Of a DNA stretch of 24,614 bases, positions 8,001 to 14,325 are shown piece by piece. This DNA comes from PBB1 sp046154125. GTDB lineage: Bacteria > Pseudomonadota > Gammaproteobacteria > Burkholderiales > Burkholderiaceae_C. Every line of letters starts with the position of its first letter. Position 1 is the first letter of the stretch. The notes under the pieces are model-generated. The model saw nothing but the letters and a program-made list of their open reading frames with translations. It was not told where the DNA came from and did not search any database. The position numbers and the translations under genes were made by a program. Location: the NCBI GenBank assembly GCA_046154125.1, contig JBJXEJ010000071.1, forward strand, positions 1 through 24,614. The letters run 5' to 3'.

Positions 8001-8015
8001 TTTCCGGAGATCGTG

Positions 8016-8216
8016 ATGATTGCCTTCGAAGTCAAGGACATGACCTGTGGTCACTGCGTCAACGCGATCACCCAGGCGCTGACGGCCGTGGACAGCGCTG
8101 CCGAAGTGCGGATCGATCTGGCGCAGCATCGCGTGGAGGTCGCCGCCACATCTGCCGAGCCCGCGATCCTTGCTGCTGCCATACGGGATGCTGGCTACAC
8201 GCCCGTGGCCCTTTGA
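8016..8216 (+). CDS. copZ: CopZ-like copper chaperone (single HMA domain)
   Basis: A 66-residue cytosolic protein consisting of one heavy-metal-associated domain. The metal-binding loop DMTCGHC is at residues 8-14 (Cys 11 and 14). The remainder fits a beta-alpha-beta-beta-alpha-beta fold with the C-terminal DAGYTPVAL typical of CopZ-like proteins. It should bind Cu(I) in the cytoplasm and hand it to the HMA domains of the divergent CopA. The His between the two Cys (CGHC) is common in proteobacterial chaperones of this type. The start at 8016 is preceded by CCGGAGA, a plausible ribosome site; GTG at 8013 is a less likely alternative. Zn or Hg binding cannot be excluded from sequence, but the neighbour strongly suggests copper. 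Confidence 0.88.
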   Translation: MIAFEVKDMTCGHCVNAITQALTAVDSAAEVRIDLAQHRVEVAATSAEPAILAAAIRDAGYTPVAL

Positions 8217-8249
8217 TTTCGGCACGGTTCGCGCACATCGATCGGCCGG

Positions 8250-8290
8250 TTGATGCGCATCAATCGGCGTGGGGTCCGTCGACCTAGGAT
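8250..8290 (+). promoter_or_regulatory. FNR/ANR-type promoter (class II geometry)
   Basis: TTGAT-GCGC-ATCAA at 8250-8263 is a perfect match to the FNR/ANR consensus (TTGAT-N4-ATCAA). TAGGAT at 8285-8290 matches four of six bases of the -10 consensus. The implied start near 8297 puts the box centre at about -40.5, the position of class II FNR-activated promoters, in which the box replaces the -35 element. It would drive the Met-rich protein gene at 8356 and probably the stress gene at 8833 when oxygen is low. Confidence 0.72.
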
Positions 8291-8355
8291 GCGGGCGCGG
8301 GTCGGTGGAACCACGACCCACCAGGGCGCTCAGCCTCACACCACTGGAGTTCGAC

Positions 8356-8790
8356 ATGATCTCGATCCGAAATCTCGCGTTTGCCGCAGTCGCCTCGACT
8401 GTCGGTCTTGCCGGACACGCTCAAGCGCCTGTCGATCACGCCGCGCATCATCCCGCCACATCGGCATCGGCGCCAGCGGGTGGCTCGGCTGCGATGGGCG
8501 AGCACATGAAGCGCATGCACGAGATGCACGAGAAGATGATGCAGGCCAGTACGCCCGAGGAGCGCAGCGCCCTCATGTCCGAGCACATGAAGCTCATGCA
8601 GGACGGCATGGCGATGATGGGCGGAATGGGTGCCGACGGCATGCGCTGCCAGGGCGGAAAGCCTGGCAAGGGCCCGATGCATGACAACATGGCTGCGCAT
8701 CACGAGATGATGGAAAAGCGCATGGAGATGATGCAATCGATGATGCAGATGATGCTCGACCGCATGTCCGCAGTGCCTGCAAAGCAGTGA
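8356..8790 (+). CDS. Met/His-rich exported protein, likely periplasmic copper binder
   Basis: A 144-residue protein with a short signal peptide (cleavage likely near GHAQA, about residue 24). The mature chain has roughly 26 Met and 10 His, arranged in helical patterns such as HMKRMHEMHEKMM (about 50-62) and MMEKRMEMMQSMMQMM near the C-terminus. A small glycine-rich middle holds one Cys (MRCQGG). Such Met-x-x-Met and Met-Met patterns are typical of periplasmic proteins that bind Cu(I). I do not recognise a named family. It has GGAG upstream of the start, lies downstream of the FNR-type box, and is followed 42 bases later by a universal stress protein. The likely role is copper buffering under low oxygen; this is inferred from composition and context. 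Confidence 0.72.
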   Translation: MISIRNLAFAAVASTVGLAGHAQAPVDHAAHHPATSASAPAGGSAAMGEHMKRMHEMHEKMMQASTPEERSALMSEHMKLMQDGMAMMGGMGADGMRCQGGKPGKGPMHDNMAAHHEMMEKRMEMMQSMMQMMLDRMSAVPAKQ

Positions 8791-8832
8791 CCAGCCGGTG
8801 ACTGAACTCGCCCGCCACTCCAGGGAGCCCGC

Positions 8833-9255
8833 ATGAAGATCGTATTCGCCGCCGACGGCAGCAAGTGCACCAAGAAGGCACTGGCTTTCCTCGTCACGCA
8901 CGAAGGGCTGCTCGGTGAGCAGGGCGAACTGATCGTGTTGAACGTTCAGGTGAAACTGCCGCCGCATGTGAGGCGGGCGCTGGGAGCTGCTGCGGTGAGC
9001 GAATACGCCAGCGACGAGGCCGACAAGGTGCTGGTTCCGGTCAAGCGCTTCCTGGATCGACATCCGGTGCGCTACCGCGCGGCCTCGGTCGTCGGCTCGC
9101 CCGCCGAGGAAATCGTCAAGGCCGCGAAGCGCGAAGAAGCGCATTTGATCGTGATGGGAACGCACGGTCTGGGTCTGGTCGGTCGAGCCCTCATGGGCAG
9201 TGTGGCCCAGCGGGTGATCACGGACTGCGACGTACCGGTTCTGCTGGTGAAGTGA
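8833..9255 (+). CDS. Universal stress protein (UspA family), single domain
   Basis: A 140-residue cytosolic protein with the USP fold. It starts MKIVFAADGSKCTKKAL, matching the first strand and the loop that carries the conserved Asp. The C-terminal half has the ATP-binding pattern G-x2-G-x9-G-S in GTHGLGLVGRALMGS, then ends DVPVLLVK. Those glycines and the Ser are intact, so nucleotide binding is expected. AGGGAG lies at 8822-8827 with a 5-base spacer. It follows the Met-rich protein gene by 42 bases and is probably in the same FNR-controlled transcript. USP genes are frequent members of ANR/FNR regulons in beta- and gammaproteobacteria. Target and partner are unknown. Confidence 0.92.
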   Translation: MKIVFAADGSKCTKKALAFLVTHEGLLGEQGELIVLNVQVKLPPHVRRALGAAAVSEYASDEADKVLVPVKRFLDRHPVRYRAASVVGSPAEEIVKAAKREEAHLIVMGTHGLGLVGRALMGSVAQRVITDCDVPVLLVK

Positions 9256-9692
9256 ACGTGCCCGGCAGGGTGCGCCCGTCGTCCTTTCACCCCACCACGC
9301 AGTGTGCGCCGACGCACAAAGACACTCCTGCTCGCATGCCGTAGGCCAAGGATTACAAGGGCATCTTGGTTTCACCGACAGACGCGAGGACCCGCTTGCG
9401 TGAAGCTGGCCGTTCGCACCTGACCAGGAGTGAAAGTGCCATGAATGTCCTGACCACGCGTCACCCAGATCGCCGCGACTGCTTGTCGGCGAATCGCATC
9501 CTTCCTGCCTACCACCCCGGTCACTCCCGACGACGATGAGTCCGCAGCGGTCACCGTTGCGCAGGATGGCGCAGCGGCGGCATGGACCTGCGGCGCCCCG
9601 CTGATCAGGTCGGGCGGCGCGACCCACGAGTCGTTTGCGTCCCACTGGGACGAAACCATGAACGACGTTCTTCACACCAATAGGAGTTGATC
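9256..9692. other. 437-base intergenic stretch, possible decayed USP gene
   Basis: No convincing gene is present. On the + strand, 9351-9383 reads DYKGILVSPTD, like the N-terminus of a universal stress protein (typically YKxILVPTDGS). Further USP-like fragments appear in other frames nearby: TDRREDPLA at about 9374-9400 and PACVKLAVR at about 9391-9417. This would suit a frameshifted remnant. A possible 32-codon reading frame at 9441-9539 has AGGAG at 9426-9430 but no recognisable product. Just upstream of 9693 there is an open stretch without a usable start codon. No FNR box, strong promoter or terminator hairpin was seen here. Confidence 0.4.
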
Positions 9693-10190
9693 ATGAAGAT
9701 CCAGAGCCAACCCACCGCCGAACTGACCCGTCTGGCCAAGCTGATCCAGCCGATGGACACGGTGGCCATGCTGACCAGCCACGATGCCGAAGGCGCCCTG
9801 GTCAGTCGCCCGATGGCGCCGCTGGAGATGGACGCACACGGCGCGATGTGGTTCTTCACGGACCGGCGTTCGGCCAAGATCGATCAATTGAAGGTGTTGA
9901 ACCTCTGCTTCGTCGATGCCGAACGAGGCACCTATGTGTCGATGTCCGGACACGGCGAGATCGTCGACGACCGCGAGCACGTGAAGCGGCTCTGGTCGCC
10001 CATGGCGCGTCCGTGGTTTCCGCACGGCCCCGACTCGGAGGAACTGGCGCTTCTCATGTTCACACCGCATGCGGCGGAGTACTGGGATGCCGTGGACACC
10101 AAGATGGTGAGGCTGTTCGCGACCATGGTGTCCGTGGTGGCGGCCAAGCCGATCGGCCTGGGTGAGCACGGTCATCTCGCGCATCTCTGA
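9693..10190 (+). CDS. Pyridoxamine 5'-phosphate oxidase-like (general stress protein 26) flavoprotein
   Basis: A 165-residue cytosolic protein of the split-barrel flavin-binding fold. Landmarks are the N-terminal helix (ELTRLAKLIQPMDTVAML), LVSRPMAPLEMDAHGAMWFFTD (about 34-55, strands of the FMN-binding barrel), YVSMSGHGEIVDD (about 84-96) and the late EYWDA motif (about 129-133) seen in general stress protein 26-like members. These usually bind FMN or F420-like cofactors; true PdxH activity is unlikely because the protein is shorter and lacks the PdxH C-terminus. The start at 9693 has AGGAG at 9682-9686; a TTG at 9687 in the same frame is less likely. The gene overlaps the AsmA-like gene downstream by 29 bases, implying coupled expression if the GTG start of that gene is right. 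Confidence 0.87.
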   Translation: MKIQSQPTAELTRLAKLIQPMDTVAMLTSHDAEGALVSRPMAPLEMDAHGAMWFFTDRRSAKIDQLKVLNLCFVDAERGTYVSMSGHGEIVDDREHVKRLWSPMARPWFPHGPDSEELALLMFTPHAAEYWDAVDTKMVRLFATMVSVVAAKPIGLGEHGHLAHL

Positions 10191-12246
10191 CCCCCACACC
10201 GCGGGGGCCACCGCAACAGGCCCCCGCGGTCAGCCGGCAGGCCGCCATCGGCTGGTTTTGACGGCGTCGGTCGTTACGGGCGTTCTTGTGTGCTTGCTGG
10301 CCGTCGGTGAATGGATGGGTTGGCCCTTTCTCGCCGCACCTCTGGAGCGTGCTCTTTCCAGCGCATGGTCCCGTCGGGTCAGTCTGTCGGCGCCCGCCGA
10401 TTCGGCGGAATCGGCTCGGCAGCAGTTCGGCATCCGCTTCGTGGGAGGGCTGCGCCTGCAGACGCCCATCCTCGAGATCGGTGCACCCGGATGGAGCCGC
10501 CAGCCGCATCTGTTGTCGGCGACCGATGTCGAACTGCACATGCGCTACATCGATCTGTGGCGTGCCTACCGAGGTCAGGTCCTGCGCATCGAGGCGTTGC
10601 AGGCCCGCGCGCTCGATGGACAGCTGGAACGGCTGGCCGACGGCCGGGCCTCGTGGCAGTTGTCGGCCCGCCCGGGTGTGGTTTCGCAACAGGCAGTCCC
10701 GATCCCATCGTTCGGACGATTGCAGGTGTCGGGCGGCGAGTTGCGCTACCGCGACGCGCCGCTGGCGATCGATGTCGAGAGCCGTGTGTCGCTGGTCGAC
10801 AGCGATTTGAGGTTCAGCGCAAGCGGGCTGTACCGCGGGCTTCCGGTGAAGATCGATCTGCTCGCGTCGCGCGTGCTGTCACCCACGACCGGCGCGTTGC
10901 GCACCACTTCCAGTCCGCTGACGCTGGATGCCACCGTGGGGCGCGCCCGGGTGACTTTCGAGGGCCGTGTCGACGATGTCCTTCACTTCGATGGATTCAG
11001 TGGTCGGTTCAGCTTGCGGGGACCGTCGCTGGCTGCCGTGGGCGACCCGGTGGGCGTGACCTTGCCGACCACCGCGGCGTTCTCGTCCAGTGGCGTGATC
11101 GTCAAGCACGGCGATGACTGGCAGGTTCGGCTCGACGACGCGATGGTGGGGTCGAGTCGACTGAACGGTGCCTTCGGGTACCGAGCCGGCGGCGCCGTTC
11201 CCATGCTGTCCGGCCGCCTCGGTGGCAGTCGTCTGCTGCTGACCGATCTCGGGCCGGTGGTGGGCTCGACGGCGGCAGCTCCGATGGAGTCGGCCTCGGC
11301 CGCCGGTCCGGCGGTGAAGCTGCCGGGCAAGATCAAGGGCAAGGTGCTGCCCGCTCGCCCGTTCGATCTCGCCGCCCTGCGTGCGATGGATGCGAATGTG
11401 CTGATCGACATCGCGGAAGTCGACCTCGGCACCGCCCGGCTGGAACCCCTGCGTCCGCTGCGCGGCCATCTTCGATTGAGCGGGGGCGTGCTGAGCCTGA
11501 GCGACCTCGATGCACGCACTGCCGATGGTCGTCTGGCGGGGCGCTGGAGTCTCGACGGACGCGGAACATCGGCCCTGTGGGACGCCGACCTGCGATGGAG
11601 CGCGGTTCGGCTCGAGCGCTGGATCCACCAGGCGCGCGTCAACGGCGCACCTCCCTACGTGTCGGGACACCTGAGCGGGCGCGCGACATTGAAGGGGCAG
11701 GGCCGCTCTACCGCCGACATCCTGGCGAGCCTGGATGGCCGCGTGCGCACCGAACTGAGCGACGGATCGGTTTCGCACCTGATCGTCGAGGTTGCCGGGG
11801 TCGACGTGGCCCAGGCGCTCGGGGTCTTCTTCAAGAACGATGACTCCCTGCGGCTGGGCTGTGCGGTGGCCGACCTGGATGCCGTCGGCGGTGTGTTCCG
11901 CCCCCGGGTGATGGCGCTGGACACGACCGATTCGGCCGTGTGGATCGACGGCTCGCTGTCGCTTGCAACCGAATCCCTCGACCTGCGGGCGGTGGTCAGT
12001 CCCAAGGATTTCAGCCCGTTGACGCTGCGGTCGCCGCTGCATGTGCGCGGCAGCTTCGCCGACCCCGAGGTGTCGCTGGAGCGGGGGCCCATCTCCCGCA
12101 AGGTGGCCTCTGCCCTGTTGCTGGCCTTGCTGAATCCGCTGGCTGCGTGGATTCCGCTGATCGATACCGGCGATGCCGACCTGGCCCAGCGCCATGGCGA
12201 CGGCTGCCGTCGACTGATGCGCCTCGGCGCTGCCGGCGGGATATGA
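10162..12246 (+). CDS. AsmA-family envelope protein
   Basis: A 694-residue protein anchored by one N-terminal membrane helix (about residues 32-55) with a large periplasmic part. The body is built of repeated beta-strand segments typical of AsmA-like proteins, for example DVELHMRYIDLWRAYRGQVLRIEAL and LRPLRGHLRLSGGVLSLSDLDARTADGRLAG, and ends with a conserved DPEVSLERGPISRKVASALLLALLNPLAAWIPLID. AsmA-like proteins are thought to form grooves that carry phospholipids between membranes. The GTG start at 10162 overlaps the previous gene by 29 bases and has no strong ribosome site. A later TTG at about 10257 would begin at the membrane helix and cannot be excluded. The C-terminal CRRLMRLGAAGGI is ordinary. 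Substrate and partners are unknown. Confidence 0.85.
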   Translation: MSTVISRISDPHTAGATATGPRGQPAGRHRLVLTASVVTGVLVCLLAVGEWMGWPFLAAPLERALSSAWSRRVSLSAPADSAESARQQFGIRFVGGLRLQTPILEIGAPGWSRQPHLLSATDVELHMRYIDLWRAYRGQVLRIEALQARALDGQLERLADGRASWQLSARPGVVSQQAVPIPSFGRLQVSGGELRYRDAPLAIDVESRVSLVDSDLRFSASGLYRGLPVKIDLLASRVLSPTTGALRTTSSPLTLDATVGRARVTFEGRVDDVLHFDGFSGRFSLRGPSLAAVGDPVGVTLPTTAAFSSSGVIVKHGDDWQVRLDDAMVGSSRLNGAFGYRAGGAVPMLSGRLGGSRLLLTDLGPVVGSTAAAPMESASAAGPAVKLPGKIKGKVLPARPFDLAALRAMDANVLIDIAEVDLGTARLEPLRPLRGHLRLSGGVLSLSDLDARTADGRLAGRWSLDGRGTSALWDADLRWSAVRLERWIHQARVNGAPPYVSGHLSGRATLKGQGRSTADILASLDGRVRTELSDGSVSHLIVEVAGVDVAQALGVFFKNDDSLRLGCAVADLDAVGGVFRPRVMALDTTDSAVWIDGSLSLATESLDLRAVVSPKDFSPLTLRSPLHVRGSFADPEVSLERGPISRKVASALLLALLNPLAAWIPLIDTGDADLAQRHGDGCRRLMRLGAAGGI

Positions 12247-12256
12247 AGGAATCGAC

Positions 12257-13669
12257 TTGACCTCGACTCGCATCGAATCCGACAGCTTCGGCCTCATCGA
12301 CGTGCCGGCCGACGCACTGTGGGGCGCGCAGACCGAGCGCAGCCTGCGCTTCTTCGAGATCGGCGAACAACGCATGCCGCTGACGTTGATCCATGCACTG
12401 GCCTGGGTCAAGTGGGCTGCGGCCTGCGTCAACCGCGATCTGGGCCTGCTCGGTGAGGCCCGTGCTCAGGCCATCGCCGACGCGGCGCAGCGTGTGGCGG
12501 CAGGCGAGTTCGACACGCAGTTCCCGCTGTCGGTGTGGCAGACCGGATCGGGCACGCAGACGCACATGAACGTCAATGAGGTGATCGCTCACCTGGCTTC
12601 GCGGTCAATCGCCGGTGGGTTGGTCGGCGGCATGGACGCCGAGGCCACCGCGGCGCGAGCCATTCACCCGAACGACGACGTGAATCGGGGTCAGTCGTCG
12701 AACGACGTGTTTCCGACGGCGATGCACCTGGCGGTGGCGTTGCAGGCTCGCGATCACCTGTTGCCCGCGCTGGCCGGATTGCGCGCTGCACTCGCCGCGA
12801 AGGCGATTGCCTTCTGCTTCGTCGTGAAGATCGGCCGAACCCACCTGCAGGATGCGACGCCGGTGACGCTGGGCCAGGAGTTCGGCGGTTACGAAGCGCA
12901 ACTCGCCCTCTGCCAGGAGTCTCTGCGCCATGCGCTCGTGGCGGTGCACGCGCTGGCGATCGGCGGGACCGCGGTGGGGACGGGTTTGAACACCCATCCG
13001 GAATTCGGTTCGCGCGTCGCCGCCCTGCTGGCCCGCGAGCTCGACCTGCCGCTCGTGCAGGCCGGCAACCTGTTCGCGGCTATGGCTGGTCACGAGGCGC
13101 TGGTCGCTTTTCACGCGTCGCTGAAGATGCTGGCCATCGCGCTGACCAAGATCGGCAGCGACATCCGACTGATGGGCAGCGGGCCGCGTGCCGGGCTCGG
13201 AGAGTTGCGGCTGCCGGAGAACGAACCCGGCAGTTCGATCATGCCCGGCAAGGTCAACCCGACCCAGGTCGAGGCGCTGACGATGGTGTGTGCGCAGGTG
13301 ATGGGGCATGACGCTGCGATCGGCTTTGCCGCCAGCCAGGGCCAGTTCGAGCTGAACGTCTACAAGCCGTTGATTGCATTGAACTCCCTCGACAGCCTGC
13401 GGCTGCTCACCGACGCGATGGTCAGTTTCGACCGGCACTGCATCGCAGGCTTGGCGGTCAATGCCGCGCGTGTCGAGCAGTTGCTCCAGGGTTCGCTGAT
13501 GCTGGTCACCGCGCTGGCGCCGCACATTGGCTACGACCGTGCCGCTCGGGTCGCCAAGTGTGCCCATGACCACGGGACCTCGCTGCGCGAAGCCGCGCTG
13601 GCACTGGGTGCGGTCACTGCCGAGCAGTTCGACGACTGGGTGGACCCGAAAAGGATGCTCGGGCCTTGA
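12257..13669 (+). CDS. fumC: Class II fumarate hydratase (iron-independent)
   Basis: A 470-residue fumarase that interconverts fumarate and malate in the citric acid cycle. Family landmarks are DSFGLIDVPADALWGAQTERSLRFF at the N-terminus, QTGSGTQTHMNVNEV (95-109), HPNDDVNRGQSSNDVFPTAMH (137-157), GRTHLQDATP with H196, and the superfamily signature GSSIMPGKVNP (325-335) that carries the catalytic serine. The start is TTG at 12257, preceded by AAGGA at 12246-12250. The next ATG in frame is at residue 40 and would remove conserved sequence, so the TTG is well supported. Only 10 bases separate it from the AsmA-like gene. Being a non-iron enzyme, it would tolerate copper or oxidative damage to iron-sulfur centres, but that link to the neighbourhood is inference. 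Confidence 0.96.
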   Translation: MTSTRIESDSFGLIDVPADALWGAQTERSLRFFEIGEQRMPLTLIHALAWVKWAAACVNRDLGLLGEARAQAIADAAQRVAAGEFDTQFPLSVWQTGSGTQTHMNVNEVIAHLASRSIAGGLVGGMDAEATAARAIHPNDDVNRGQSSNDVFPTAMHLAVALQARDHLLPALAGLRAALAAKAIAFCFVVKIGRTHLQDATPVTLGQEFGGYEAQLALCQESLRHALVAVHALAIGGTAVGTGLNTHPEFGSRVAALLARELDLPLVQAGNLFAAMAGHEALVAFHASLKMLAIALTKIGSDIRLMGSGPRAGLGELRLPENEPGSSIMPGKVNPTQVEALTMVCAQVMGHDAAIGFAASQGQFELNVYKPLIALNSLDSLRLLTDAMVSFDRHCIAGLAVNAARVEQLLQGSLMLVTALAPHIGYDRAARVAKCAHDHGTSLREAALALGAVTAEQFDDWVDPKRMLGP

Positions 13670-13702
13670 TGGCTGCGGCCCCGGAAATGTAGCTCTTGCG
13701 TT

Positions 13703-13733
13703 CGCCAGCGCACCGACTTTCACCGCGCTGGCG
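13703..13733 (+). terminator. Hairpin downstream of fumC
   Basis: A perfect 9-base stem (CGCCAGCGC / GCGCTGGCG) encloses a 13-base loop, 34 bases after the fumC stop. There is no T-tract afterwards (CCTACCCTGATC), so it is not a classical intrinsic terminator. It may stabilise the 3' end or assist factor-dependent termination. Confidence 0.4.
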
Positions 13734-13843
13734 CCTACCCTGATCGGAGGCAGAGCGCGTTGCGCTGCCTCCACCGGGTCACCGTTCGCGGAGGCCCATT
13801 CGAACCTTCCGCATCACGCTGTTTCATCACGTCAGGATTTGCC

Positions 13844-14077
13844 ATGAACCATTCCTTGCTGGCCGCCGCGCTGCTCATCACCGTGGGACTCGCTGCCTGC
13901 GACAAACCCACCGTCGTCAACGTTCCGCCACCGGTTGTCGGTGTCCCGGGCCCGACCGGACCGCAAGGCGCCACAGGCAACCCGGGGGCCGATGGCAACA
14001 AGGGTGCCCCGGGAACGACGGGAGAAAACTCGACAGTGATCGTGTTGCCGCCCGCAGCCTCGGCGCCTGCGAATTGA
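13844..14077 (+). CDS. Small collagen-like lipoprotein
   Basis: A 77-residue protein with a lipoprotein signal (hydrophobic segment about 4-18, lipobox LAAC with the Cys near residue 19). A Pro/Val linker follows, then about ten consecutive Gly-X-Y triplets (GVPGPTGPQGATGNPGADGN through GTTGEN). Gly-X-Y runs of this kind can form collagen-like triple helices in bacterial surface proteins, though ten triplets is short. The C-terminus (STVIVLPPAASAPAN) is Pro/Ala-rich. The start is supported by AGGA about 6 bases upstream. It has no enzymatic motif; a structural or surface role is likely. It is followed after 31 bases by a DUF3309 gene. Confidence 0.8.
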   Translation: MNHSLLAAALLITVGLAACDKPTVVNVPPPVVGVPGPTGPQGATGNPGADGNKGAPGTTGENSTVIVLPPAASAPAN

Positions 14078-14108
14078 TCCCGCCCATCGACAACCCGAGG
14101 AGAAGCAC

Positions 14109-14267
14109 ATGAGCTTAGGAACCATACTTTTGATCGTCCTGATCCTGATGTTGATCGGCGCGTTTCCGAGCTGGGGACACAGCCGCAGCTGGGGCTATGG
14201 TCCCAGCGGGGGGCTGGCGCTGGTCGTGGTCATCGTCCTGGTGCTGGTGCTGACCGGTCGCCTCTGA
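14109..14267 (+). CDS. DUF3309 mini membrane protein
   Basis: A 52-residue protein that matches the DUF3309 pattern closely: it begins MSLGTILLIVLILMLIGAF, has a short PSWGHSRSWGYGPSGG loop, and ends in a second hydrophobic helix and GRL. Two membrane helices with the conserved SWGYGPSGG turn between them are the whole protein. Such proteins are widespread in proteobacteria, often beside stress or envelope genes, and have no known function. The start has GAGGAGAAG just upstream, a strong ribosome site. It lies between the collagen-like lipoprotein and the sorbosone-dehydrogenase-like gene on the same strand. Confidence 0.88.
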   Translation: MSLGTILLIVLILMLIGAFPSWGHSRSWGYGPSGGLALVVVIVLVLVLTGRL

Positions 14268-14325
14268 TGATCGGAGGGATCAGGCGGCCGTCGAAGCGGT
14301 CCACGCTGAACCCACAGGAGACAAG

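Noticed and set aside
8594..8881. - strand frames opposite the Met-rich protein gene
   Set aside because: Low-complexity Met codons on the + strand create long open frames on the - strand; no independent evidence for a gene.
9441..9539. 32-codon reading frame with an upstream AGGAG
   Set aside because: No recognisable product, poor spacing (10 bases) and it continues a longer open frame without a start; kept only as a note in the gap entry.
10879..12432. 517-codon - strand frame opposite the AsmA-like gene and the start of fumC
   Set aside because: It runs across the boundary of two real genes and has no recognisable domain.
12605..13774. 389-codon - strand frame opposite fumC
   Set aside because: Antisense shadow of fumC; composition is unnatural and no ribosome site or family is seen.
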